DNA of 64,000 nt from Kordiimonas sp. SCSIO 12610 (lineage in GTDB: Bacteria; Pseudomonadota; Alphaproteobacteria; Sphingomonadales; Kordiimonadaceae), in NCBI RefSeq assembly GCF_024398015.1, contig NZ_CP073747.1:2304501-2368500 (forward strand), written 5' to 3'. Position 1 is the stretch's first letter; each line of letters begins with the position of its first letter. A program made the translations under genes and the position numbers. Positions 53,041 to 60,965 of the stretch are shown here, piece by piece. The notes below the pieces were generated by a model. It was given only the letters and a program-made list of their open reading frames with translations, had not been told where the DNA came from and made no database searches.

Positions 53041-54336
53041 CTAATTTTCGTTGATTAGATCACGCTCAGCGTCCGTGAAAGGGAAGCGCTTCAATAACAA
53101 AATTGTTGGTATTTTAAATATAACGGGCAACCCTGCATATAAGATCGCAACAGCAAACGCATACGCTGAATTCTCAAAAATAATTTCTGCCAGTTCAAGA
53201 AACCCAAAGGCAAACAAAACTGCAAACGCTAACGCAAGCTTACTGACAACACCCCAGCAGGCAAAATGAATACCGGTTCGATCATATCCTGTTTGGATAC
53301 GCGACAGATGGGTCAAGTCGGCAAGGATTGACGGCGCCAACACCAATTCCGCCGCCAGCGCAAAGCCTGTTATAATGCACACAATATAGAATGCATAAAC
53401 GGCACCACTCGGCAGAAATGCCGCCACCGGGAAGCCAAGGCAAACGATAGTAATACTAACCGCCATGATCTGATGCTTGAAGCTGCCTTTTGCAATTAAG
53501 TTCCAGAAAGGCATTCCCGCCACCGCAGCAGCAAAATATATGAATATCGAGAGGTTTTGCTCATTTTCAGTCCCTTCCAGCACACTCGAGACATAAACAG
53601 GGAACAGTACTGAAGGGATTGCACTTGCTGTTGATGTTAAAAACCAAATACTCAGTATTTTCTTCATCAAAGGCTGGTTAATGACATCCTTAAATACACT
53701 AAACTGGATCGCATTTTCATTTGCCTTCAAATCAGTTTGTGCCGCTTCCGGAACAAAAACAATAAGGCAAAGCAAGCTTACAAAACCAAAGGGCAGAATA
53801 TAGTAAGGAATAGACTGAAGTATCGGGCCTTCGATGATCAAGGGAAGCGATAACGCCGTCAACATGCCAATAAGAGAGAATACTTCCCTAACAGAAACAA
53901 ACGCGGTTTTGGCATCATACCCATCTGCAATATCAGCCCCTAATGCTAGATAGGGAACCATCACAAAAGTCCAGCCAATGTATAGAATAGCTGACCATAG
54001 CCCCAGATATTCTACACTCACGCCCGCACTTGCCGTTGCTAATTGATAGAGTGCGAACCCGGCCACAAGCCCACCTAAAAACATCCAGATTTTCCGGTGA
54101 CTACCAAATAATGAAAATTTATCGCTTACAAAACCCGCGACTGGGTCACTTACGACATCAAACAGACGCGAAATGAACAAGGCTATACCAACACTCAAAA
54201 ATCCAAGCCCCAAGTCTTCTGCATAATATTCAGGAAGAAACACCGCAAACGGGATCAAAGGAAAGGATAAAGCTATGGAAGGCAACCCGTAAAAGAAGAG
54301 ATGAACCAAGCTAGGCTTGCGGCGTTCGGTGTTCAT
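53041..54336 (-). CDS. MFS transporter, GPH (glycoside-pentoside-hexuronide) type
   Basis: 431 aa with about twelve transmembrane segments. The loop between helices 2 and 3 reads RLFDVVSDPVAGFVSDKF, the GPH/MelB-like signature (Asp for cation binding). It is divergent from the ECF sigma gene and has its own TGATCT-N16-CGTA promoter, so it is likely in the sigma regulon. Substrate unknown. Confidence 0.87.
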   Translation of the reverse strand: MNTERRKPSLVHLFFYGLPSIALSFPLIPFAVFLPEYYAEDLGLGFLSVGIALFISRLFDVVSDPVAGFVSDKFSLFGSHRKIWMFLGGLVAGFALYQLATASAGVSVEYLGLWSAILYIGWTFVMVPYLALGADIADGYDAKTAFVSVREVFSLIGMLTALSLPLIIEGPILQSIPYYILPFGFVSLLCLIVFVPEAAQTDLKANENAIQFSVFKDVINQPLMKKILSIWFLTSTASAIPSVLFPVYVSSVLEGTENEQNLSIFIYFAAAVAGMPFWNLIAKGSFKHQIMAVSITIVCLGFPVAAFLPSGAVYAFYIVCIITGFALAAELVLAPSILADLTHLSRIQTGYDRTGIHFACWGVVSKLALAFAVLFAFGFLELAEIIFENSAYAFAVAILYAGLPVIFKIPTILLLKRFPFTDAERDLINEN

Positions 54337-54468
54337 AGTTAGGACCCAATTCCTTCGTTAAAGCGACACTTCCTGAAGTCAGAATTCTCACTCGTCGATT
54401 ATATCCGTAGCAATAATGTTCAACGTCAGTGACCTGTCAACATTCGCAAAAATTATGAATGCACACAA

Positions 54469-54498
54469 TTCGTACGCATGCCCACGGTGGCCAGATCA
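54469..54498 (-). promoter_or_regulatory. ECF11/RpoE-type promoter of the MFS gene
   Basis: Minus strand: TGATCT at 54498-54493, 18 nt, TACGAA at 54474-54469; counted the other way TGATCT-N16-CGTA. ECF11 (RpoE/ChrR) promoters have a TGATC -35. It matches the sigma gene's own promoter element for element. Confidence 0.68.
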
Positions 54499-54530
54499 TT
54501 AGTCTTGAATAGTTAAATTTTTCAAGACCT

Positions 54531-54560
54531 TGATCTATTTCATCCACTATTCCGTAAAGA
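54531..54560 (+). promoter_or_regulatory. ECF11/RpoE-type autoregulatory promoter
   Basis: TGATCT at 54531-54536, 18 nt, TAAAGA at 54555-54560 (TGATCT-N16-CGTA). Transcription would start near 54567, which rules out the ATG at 54565 as the sigma start and supports the GTG at 54691. Confidence 0.72.
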
Positions 54561-54690
54561 CTTTATGCAAACAGTAAGCGTTAAAATTAAAAGCCAGTCA
54601 CTATCCTCTCGTTTGGATACAGTTCAAAGCTTGACACCAGCCAAGCCTAATGTGAAACATTGCGGTATGCACAACCGCAAGGGATCGATA

Positions 54691-55257
54691 GTGGCATTAA
54701 ATTTAAAAACTGACTCTGTCACTCATGAGGACCTTGTCCTCAGGATCGCCAAAGAGCGAGATCGTGCAGCCTTCAAGCAGTTATTCGCGCACTTTGCACC
54801 CCGTGTAAAATCATACCTGCTAAAATTGGGTTTGGATGACCATAAGGCAGAAGATTTAGCACAGGATGTTTTGGTTACCGTTTGGGTTAAAGCAGAGCAA
54901 TTTGACCCGAAAAAAGCAAAACTTTCCACTTGGATATTCAGGATATCCAGAAACAAATTTATTGATTTAACCCGAAAACAGAAATACCCGGAAGTCAACG
55001 CTGATGACCATCTGCCAGATATGGTAGCACCGGAGGAAACAGACAGACCAGTAGAAGCTATGCAAACGGCTTCCATTGTCGGTTCTGCCCTTACAAAGCT
55101 AAACCCAGACCAGCAGAAAGTGATTAAACTTTCATTTTATGAAGAAATGTCACATTCGGAAATTTCAGCACATCTTTCGCTACCGCTTGGAACCGTGAAA
55201 TCCAGAATAAGAATGGCGTTTCAGGCACTACGTAAAGAGTTAGGAGAAAAAGAATGA
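54691..55257 (+). CDS. rpoE: ECF RNA polymerase sigma factor, RpoE/ECF11-like
   Basis: 188 aa from the GTG at 54691, which has AAGGGA 6 nt before it; an ATG at 54565 in the same frame would fall at the predicted transcription start. Region 2 (FKQLFAHFAPRVKSYLLKLG, then AEDLAQDVLVTVW) and region 4 (LNPDQQKVIKLSFYEEMSHS, LPLGTVKSRIRMAFQAL) are complete. The next gene, overlapping by 4 bp, is its ChrR anti-sigma. In Rhodobacter and Caulobacter this pair responds to singlet oxygen and related stress. Confidence 0.92.
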   Translation: MALNLKTDSVTHEDLVLRIAKERDRAAFKQLFAHFAPRVKSYLLKLGLDDHKAEDLAQDVLVTVWVKAEQFDPKKAKLSTWIFRISRNKFIDLTRKQKYPEVNADDHLPDMVAPEETDRPVEAMQTASIVGSALTKLNPDQQKVIKLSFYEEMSHSEISAHLSLPLGTVKSRIRMAFQALRKELGEKE

Positions 55258-55907
55258 AACCACATGGTCTCATTCCAGATGAATGGCTTTTGTCCTATGC
55301 CGCAGGTGCACTAAGCGAAGCGCATGCACTTTTGGTAGCCAGCCATGCCGAATATCACCCAGAGCTTAAAAGCAAGATCAAGGATGCGGAAGACATCGGC
55401 GGTAGCATGATGGATGAATTCGAGCCATCTGACATAAACCAGGATGCCCTGGATAACGTGTTCGCACGGATTGACGCATTGCCTGCTGACACTCCGGTGG
55501 ACGTTACTGACAAATTTGATAGTAACCTGCCCTTACCTTTAGCAAATTACCTTGATGGTGATTTAAGTGACCTAAAATGGCGTATAATGGGGCCAGGAAT
55601 GTCGCAAGTTCGCCTCTGGACAGGCCCGAATGATGAACGTCTTTGGCTGCTTAAGGCTCGCGGTGGTACAGAAATCCCTAAGCATGATCACTCAGGGAAC
55701 GAAATGACTTTAATCCTGCAAGGAGGTTACCGCGTTGGTGATAAGCATTTCACTGTTGGTGACCTAGAGCTCGCCGATAATGAAATGGTTGAACATCAAC
55801 CTATCATCGATGAAGGGGAAGACTGCATTTGCCTTGTGGTAACTGAAGCCCCAATCAAACTGCACAGTTTCATTGGCCGCATGATGCAGCCATTCATTGG
55901 CCTCTAA
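55254..55907 (+). CDS. chrR: ChrR family anti-sigma factor with altered zinc site
   Basis: 217 aa. The N-terminal anti-sigma domain (WLLSYAAGALSEAHALLVAS) normally binds zinc through two His and a CxxC. Here His4 and His31 remain, but the CxxC positions read His35 and Leu38 (HAEYHPELK). The C-terminal cupin keeps its metal ligands His144, His146, Glu150 and His181. The only cysteines are 191 and 193, near the cupin end. Start overlaps the sigma gene by 4 bp. Zinc binding by the first domain is therefore doubtful although the overall fold looks intact. Confidence 0.9.
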   Translation: MKPHGLIPDEWLLSYAAGALSEAHALLVASHAEYHPELKSKIKDAEDIGGSMMDEFEPSDINQDALDNVFARIDALPADTPVDVTDKFDSNLPLPLANYLDGDLSDLKWRIMGPGMSQVRLWTGPNDERLWLLKARGGTEIPKHDHSGNEMTLILQGGYRVGDKHFTVGDLELADNEMVEHQPIIDEGEDCICLVVTEAPIKLHSFIGRMMQPFIGL

Positions 55908-55935
55908 GTCCTGATAAGAAAATCAATAATTTCCG

Positions 55936-55961
55936 CACCTACTCTCATACAAGGGTAGGTG
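55936..55961 (+). terminator. Weak terminator-like hairpin after chrR
   Basis: CACCTAC/GTAGGTG stem, 12-nt loop, followed by TATTTCGTTTT. It lies 28 nt after chrR and shortly before the convergent MATE gene end. Confidence 0.5.
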
Positions 55962-55976
55962 TATTTCGTTTTGGCA

Positions 55977-57473
55977 TTATTCGGACTGTTCAATAATGTC
56001 TTTCGACGAATAATTGAATGTACGTGCTGAGGAATATGGCATCAACTGCGGCTGGTCGTTATCAGCCGTTTCCATTTGTGCTTTGCGCTGATCATTGTTG
56101 CGCCTTGCTGCAACCACCTTGTCGATCGTATATAGGCAAAAAATAACGCCGACAAATCCAAAGATTGCTGCCCCAATGGCTTGTCCGATCAACACACCTT
56201 CTGCCCCGTACAATTTTGACCCATAGTATGCAAAGGGAATGGTTCCGATCGTTGCTTTCCCCACATTAAAGAAGGTTGCTCTAAGGGGGTGACCAAGGTT
56301 GTTAAACGCAGCATTCGAGAGGAACAGGATACCAAGAAACATGGTCAACGGCACAACCCAATTACAAAATACTCTTATCATCGCGCCAGCGTCTTCACTC
56401 GCACCGAACAGAGCAATAATCATATCCTGACTGAGATAAAAAATCGGCCATAGAATGACGGTATAGCCGATAATAAACTTTAATGAAGCGTAGATACTCT
56501 CTTTTACCCGATCATACTCTTTTGCGCCTAAATTCTGACCAATGATGGGACCAATTGAACCTGAGAGCGAGAAGAACAAAGCAAATGCCACAGGGGTTAT
56601 TCTGGCGACAATGGTATTACCCGCGATTGCGGCATCGCCGAACATTGAAATTTCAGTAATTACATAAGCGTTCCCAATCGGCGTAGCGATATTCGTGAAT
56701 ATGGCAGGCATCGCAACCTTAAGCATCGGAGACAGGTTCCGTTTAAAAATCCTGAAATTGATCCGAATACCGAGATCATGTTTCCTAAAAATCAGATATA
56801 GCCCAACGCCTGCAAGCGTAATGCGTGCAGAAACAGAGGCTAGTGCCGCGCCCTGAATATGCAGATCGAGACCGAAAATAAAAATAGGATCAAGCACCAA
56901 GTTAACTGCGCTACCAATCAAGGTTACCATCATAGCGCCCTTTGCGTCACCGACGGCGCGCAAGACCCCTCCTGTACTCATGCCAAGGCCAAGAAAGCCA
57001 AGTGTCGGCAACAGGATTTGTAGATAATCCATAGCAAGCGAATGTGTGCGCCCGGCTGCACCGAGCATTTCAAGGATCATCGGAGTGAGCGGAAAGATAA
57101 CAATCGATGTTGCGATCGCAATAATCGCGCTAAAAAACAGGGCTGTCATAACGACTTGCCTTGTTCTACGATCTTTGCCTTCGCCCACAGCTTTTGCTGT
57201 TACAACACCCGTTGCAATCGAAAGTCCGATAGAAATAGACGCTGTAAAGAATAGAATAGTTCCCGCGTACCCGATTGCCGCAGCCAGCTCTGTTTCACCC
57301 AACAAACTCAGGAAATACATATCAGCCAAATCGACAAAAAATAGCGCCAGCAAGCCGATACCGCCGGTCACACTCATGACCACAATATGGTTAAAGATAG
57401 ACCCCGAAGTAAATCTTGAATGGACTGTTTTTTGTCTGCTGTCAGCCAACTGGGGCTCCATTTTATTAGACAA
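55977..57473 (-). CDS. MATE family efflux transporter
   Basis: 498 aa, about twelve transmembrane helices in two related halves (GLLALFFVDLADMYFLSLLG in the first, ATPIGNAYVITEISMFGDAA in the second). MATE proteins export cationic drugs or metabolites using sodium or proton gradients. Basic N-terminal tail of about 25 residues, polar C-terminal tail of about 45. Convergent with chrR. Substrate not predictable. Confidence 0.9.
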   Translation of the reverse strand: MSNKMEPQLADSRQKTVHSRFTSGSIFNHIVVMSVTGGIGLLALFFVDLADMYFLSLLGETELAAAIGYAGTILFFTASISIGLSIATGVVTAKAVGEGKDRRTRQVVMTALFFSAIIAIATSIVIFPLTPMILEMLGAAGRTHSLAMDYLQILLPTLGFLGLGMSTGGVLRAVGDAKGAMMVTLIGSAVNLVLDPIFIFGLDLHIQGAALASVSARITLAGVGLYLIFRKHDLGIRINFRIFKRNLSPMLKVAMPAIFTNIATPIGNAYVITEISMFGDAAIAGNTIVARITPVAFALFFSLSGSIGPIIGQNLGAKEYDRVKESIYASLKFIIGYTVILWPIFYLSQDMIIALFGASEDAGAMIRVFCNWVVPLTMFLGILFLSNAAFNNLGHPLRATFFNVGKATIGTIPFAYYGSKLYGAEGVLIGQAIGAAIFGFVGVIFCLYTIDKVVAARRNNDQRKAQMETADNDQPQLMPYSSARTFNYSSKDIIEQSE

Positions 57474-57952
57474 TACTATTGCGTAGGATTGAATATGCTT
57501 TTTCTATTTTTGTATTTCAGACGTTATAGGTGGACAATTTAGTATGACACGAACTTTTTTGATCAGGTAATCTGTTACACATCGCTGAAATTAAATTTTA
57601 TTCAATAAATTCAACACCCTAAGGTCCATTTTTTGAAAAAGGTTTACATGATCAAAATTCCGTCAACACAAGTAAATATAAGAAAACTGATCGATTTATA
57701 AATTTCCAATGACACCCCTAAACGGTCTGGCCCGAGATCGATTCCCTATCATTAGAAATTCAACTATCCCACCTCGTCGTTACGTAGTCCAACAAAGCCT
57801 GAGAGGCACCTCCCAGACAATTTAAAGCCATGAAAACTAAAGGCAATCACCGTGGCCAATATGAAAAACAGAGCTTTATCAGATAAACACTTTCTTTCTA
57901 AAAATGTTATGGTATACCATATACAAAATTAATTAATGGCAAAGTCAAACCC
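57474..57952. other. 479-nt divergent gap between MATE and DUF1826 genes
   Basis: AT-rich with no convincing gene. It holds the Zur-box-like palindrome at 57901-57923. On the minus strand TGATCA-N18-TAAATT lies about 80 nt before the MATE start, a weak ECF-like match lacking CGTA. Confidence 0.55.
57901..57923 (+). promoter_or_regulatory. Zur-box-like palindrome upstream of DUF1826 gene
   Basis: Starts AAAATGTTATGG and continues TATACCATATA. Against the proteobacterial Zur consensus (half-site AAATGTTAT, dyad centre at base 12) I count 17 of 22 defined bases matching. Its core TATGGTATACCATA (57908-57921) is a perfect 14-bp palindrome, which also resembles FadR-type GntR operators. It ends 30 nt before the ATG. 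Confidence 0.5.
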
Positions 57953-58555
57953 ATGATTTTAGAGACAAGCGCAGTAGCGTCGGATCACGCGAGCGTCTTT
58001 GGCGATATCCAAAGCGCGAACTGCAATTTGTGTATTTGGCAAAGGCCACCGCCGGTAACAGCATCGAACCTCCTCGATATGGAACCAAAAAGCTTTCGAT
58101 TACTTGTGGGCCCAAACACGATCGAGTCCAGGCTACGCTTGGCTATACTGCAAGCAGGTTATAGTTTATCTAAGCCGACATCGGACCTTATCGATGATAT
58201 CCTTCAACTTTATGATTTATTTCGACCACATACCGATACGCCTGAGATGCAGTTGCGTCTAGAAATCATCGACGATGATGCATGCAGGAAATTTCACAGC
58301 GATTTTGTCAAAGTTCGATTGATCACTACCTATATCGGCCCCGGCACTCAATGGTTGGATATAAGTGCAAAAAGCCAACCAGGTGAAATCGAACCAGAAA
58401 TGATCAATGAAATGAGCGCTGGTGACGTTGGAATTCTAAAAGGACGTCAATCCACCGACAACCCTGCCATTCACAGATCACCACCGATTAGTGGTACTGG
58501 CAAAAAACGACTAGTTCTTGTTCTAAATCCTGCGGATGAGGACTGGTGGTCATGA
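57953..58555 (+). CDS. DUF1826 family protein
   Basis: 200 aa, no signal peptide. The segment CRKFHSDFVKVRLITTYIGP and the later GDVGILKGRQ ... AIHRSPPISGTGKKRLVLVL are the DUF1826 core; conserved His residues hint at a metal site, possibly an oxygenase-like fold (inference). The gene sits behind a Zur-like box. Function unknown; a role in zinc limitation is suggested by context only. Confidence 0.8.
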   Translation: MILETSAVASDHASVFGDIQSANCNLCIWQRPPPVTASNLLDMEPKSFRLLVGPNTIESRLRLAILQAGYSLSKPTSDLIDDILQLYDLFRPHTDTPEMQLRLEIIDDDACRKFHSDFVKVRLITTYIGPGTQWLDISAKSQPGEIEPEMINEMSAGDVGILKGRQSTDNPAIHRSPPISGTGKKRLVLVLNPADEDWWS

Positions 58556-58835
58556 TTTCTATGGTTACAGTCGTCGCAAATTATAAACAGAGAGCCTTCT
58601 TTGCAAAATTCCCTGAGGTTCTCGACAATAAGCTCGGTCAAAACGAGCATTATACCCAAGATCCAAATCACATTCTTGAGTAGTTTTACTTCTCCCACTC
58701 TCAGACATTCCAAAAATGATATTCCCACCCATCACTTTATGGAGTTGTCTGGGAGAGTTTTTTTAGGATACACTAGGATAAATACTTTTTGCGATTATTG
58801 GAACCAATAGCACACCCAATGCCGAGGCGATCACT
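58556..58835. other. 280-nt gap between DUF1826 and PhoX genes
   Basis: No gene seen. Near 58744 TTGTCTGGGAGAG is followed by TTTTTTT and can pair imperfectly with CTCTCAGAC about 40 nt earlier, a possible weak terminator. The PhoX gene may therefore have its own promoter. Confidence 0.4.
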
Positions 58836-60212
58836 ATGGATATAAATCGACGTCATTTCACCCTTCTTGCAGCTGCTTTTGCCTTTAGTGGATTAGCGAA
58901 ATGCACCAATGCCCGTGAACAGAACATGTCACAAATAGTTAAGGGCTACGGCGACCTAATCCCTGATCCTGACGGGCTGCTCGATCTACCAAAAGGGTTT
59001 TCTTATGAAATCATTTCCGCTTTCGGCGAAACCATGGATGACGGGCTAAAAGTACCAGACGCAGCCGACGGTATGGGCTGTATACCATTATCGGATACTT
59101 CTGTAGCCCTGATCAGGAACCACGAACTTAGAGTCAATAAATATGAAGAAGGCCCACAAACCGAAACAGTGAGCAAAATTACGAAAGCATTTGATTTCAT
59201 TGAAGATGATGACCTGGCTTTACCTGGTGGCACCAGTACACTCATTTATGACCTCGAACAAAATAAAGTAACACGGCAGTTCCTAAGCCTTTCGGGCACA
59301 ATTCGTAACTGTGCTGGCGGCGTTACTCCTTGGGGTAGCTGGCTAACCTGCGAGGAAGATGTTACAAAAGCGGGCGACGGTGTCACCAAAGACCACGGCT
59401 GGGTGTTTGAAGTTCCAGCCAGTTCAGAAACACTGATAGACCCGGTCCCCTTGAAGGACTTGGGGCGTTTCAACCATGAAGCCACCGCAGTAGACCCCGA
59501 AACCGGTATCGTTTACATGACGGAAGACCGGGATGACAGCCTGTTTTATCGTTTCATACCTGATACTTACGGCAAGTTGAACGAAGGTGGACGTTTGCAG
59601 GCGCTTGGGTTCAAAGACACTTCAATACCCTCTGATAGCCGTAACAGTGATACGCTTGTCTGGAAAACTGGTGATTGGCAGGATGCGATTTGGATCGACC
59701 TAGAGGATACCCACAGTCCTGAGGACGACCTTCGTAATAGAGGTCATGCCAAAGGTGCCGTTATCTTTGCTCGCGGCGAAGGTATTCACTGGGGTGATGA
59801 TGAACTCTATTTTTGCTGTACTTCCGGCGGTGAAGCGGGCCTGGGACAGATCATGCGCTACAAACCTTCACGAGATCAAGGGCTTGAGAATAAAGGCGCG
59901 AGCACAGGAAAAATTCAACTGTTTCTGGAATCAACTGACCCAACACACTTTAACTTCGGTGATAATTTAACGATCGCAAGCAATGGACATCTATTTGTGT
60001 GCGAGGACCAATATAGTTTCCTACCTGAAAATCATATTCGCGGTGTAACCAACAGCGGCGCGATCTATGACTTTGCCCGTATCCGCGTCGATACGGAACC
60101 CGCGGGGGCATGTTTTTCACCGGATGGTTCGATATTATTTGTTAACCTCTACAGTCCTGCAAAAACACTTGCAATCAAAGGCCCTTGGGCATCCGTATCA
60201 GAACAAGCTTAA
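58836..60212 (+). CDS. PhoX-type phosphatase family protein (DUF839), Tat-exported
   Basis: 458 aa. Twin-arginine signal at the N-terminus (INRRHFTLLAAAFAFSG). The motif TIRNCAGGVTPWGSWLTCEE carries the Cys that binds the Fe-Ca cluster in PhoX; RFNHEATAVDPETGIVYMTE and NFGDNLTIASNGHLFVCED supply acidic ligands. PhoX alkaline phosphatases use calcium and iron instead of the zinc used by PhoA. Phosphatase activity is likely but not certain, since the DUF839 family is broad. Confidence 0.85.
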   Translation: MDINRRHFTLLAAAFAFSGLAKCTNAREQNMSQIVKGYGDLIPDPDGLLDLPKGFSYEIISAFGETMDDGLKVPDAADGMGCIPLSDTSVALIRNHELRVNKYEEGPQTETVSKITKAFDFIEDDDLALPGGTSTLIYDLEQNKVTRQFLSLSGTIRNCAGGVTPWGSWLTCEEDVTKAGDGVTKDHGWVFEVPASSETLIDPVPLKDLGRFNHEATAVDPETGIVYMTEDRDDSLFYRFIPDTYGKLNEGGRLQALGFKDTSIPSDSRNSDTLVWKTGDWQDAIWIDLEDTHSPEDDLRNRGHAKGAVIFARGEGIHWGDDELYFCCTSGGEAGLGQIMRYKPSRDQGLENKGASTGKIQLFLESTDPTHFNFGDNLTIASNGHLFVCEDQYSFLPENHIRGVTNSGAIYDFARIRVDTEPAGACFSPDGSILFVNLYSPAKTLAIKGPWASVSEQA

Positions 60213-60248
60213 CGGGAAACGCAGTTCTGTTTCATGCAAAATCATGTT

Positions 60249-60280
60249 ATGGACATGGGATAACAACCATGTCCATTTTT
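60249..60280 (+). terminator. Terminator-like hairpin just before the ABC operon
   Basis: Perfect 10-bp stem ATGGACATGG/CCATGTCCAT with an 8-nt loop, then TTTTT. It lies 36 nt after the PhoX stop and only 13 nt before the ATPase start, so it could end the PhoX transcript or act as an attenuator for the ABC genes. Confidence 0.8.
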
Positions 60281-60293
60281 GAGTTTTGATATT

Positions 60294-60965
60294 ATGACCA
60301 CCAAAACACCCTTGATTGATATCGTCAGCCTTCGCCATGCATTCGGGCAGAAGGAAGTCCTGTCAATCGATCAATGGTCAATGATTAAAGGTCAAAACCA
60401 ATTGCTGCTTGGTCCTTCAGGAAGCGGCAAAACCACTTTCCTTTCGATCATTACGGGCCTTTTAAAGCCGACAAGTGGCGATGTTTTCATTCATGCTGAA
60501 GGCAATGACCACAAGCTACCTCATGAACAAATTGAAAAACATATAGCAACGTTATTCGGGATTGTGTTTCAGGACCATCATTTAATATCAAGTTTGAACC
60601 TGGAAGATAATCTAAGACTAGCGCAGCAACTGTCGCAGAAAGGCATCGACAATGAGTGGTCAATGCACCTGCTCGAAAAATTGGGCCTATATTCAAGGCG
60701 CAAGGACAAGCCTGTTGCCTTCAGCCGGGGCGAAATACAGCGTGCTGCAATTGCCCGCGCTGCGGCAACAAGGCCTGCTATTTTAATTGCTGACGAACCG
60801 ACCTCCGCGCTTGATGACCGCAATAGCGAACAGGTTATGGATATCCTAACGGATTTATCATCACATGCTGGATCAACATTATTGGTTGCAACACACGATA
60901 AGCGAATAATGCCTTATTTTTCAGAACATTTGAAACTCAAGCACCATGCCGATGGGGGCCAATAA
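60294..60965 (+). CDS. ABC transporter ATPase, LolD/MacB type
   Basis: 223 aa from the ATG at 60294; an in-frame TTG at 60279 lies inside the hairpin's T-run and is less likely. Walker A LGPSGSGKTT, Q-loop in FGIVFQDHH, signature FSRGEIQRAAIARA, Walker B ILIADEPTSALD and ATHD. This is the MacB/LolD/FtsE branch, which pairs with FtsX-type permeases. The stop overlaps the permease ATG by 1 bp. With the next two genes it resembles a Zrg-like zinc-uptake module. Confidence 0.9.
   Translation: MTTKTPLIDIVSLRHAFGQKEVLSIDQWSMIKGQNQLLLGPSGSGKTTFLSIITGLLKPTSGDVFIHAEGNDHKLPHEQIEKHIATLFGIVFQDHHLISSLNLEDNLRLAQQLSQKGIDNEWSMHLLEKLGLYSRRKDKPVAFSRGEIQRAAIARAAATRPAILIADEPTSALDDRNSEQVMDILTDLSSHAGSTLLVATHDKRIMPYFSEHLKLKHHADGGQ

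Larger units (their letters stand above)
54337..54690. other. 354-nt divergent gap with paired ECF-type promoters
   Basis: Lies between the MFS gene (minus) and the sigma gene (plus). It contains two back-to-back promoters of the same type, 32 bp apart, and an approximately 124-nt untranslated leader for the sigma gene. Confidence 0.65.

Noticed and set aside
57540-57600. ECF-type promoter (TGATCA-N18-TAAATT) upstream of the MATE gene
   Set aside because: It lacks the CGTA part shared by the two good promoters; too weak to list as a feature.
57805-58755. 11-bp inverted repeat CTCCCAGACAA flanking the DUF1826 gene, possible mobile-element ends
   Set aside because: An 11-bp match over about 1 kb can occur by chance, there is no transposase and no target duplication.
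60244-60266. Second Zur-like site (ATGTTAT ... GATAACA) before the ABC operon
   Set aside because: The half-sites are 8-9 nt apart instead of 3 and the sequence is explained by the terminator stem-loop.
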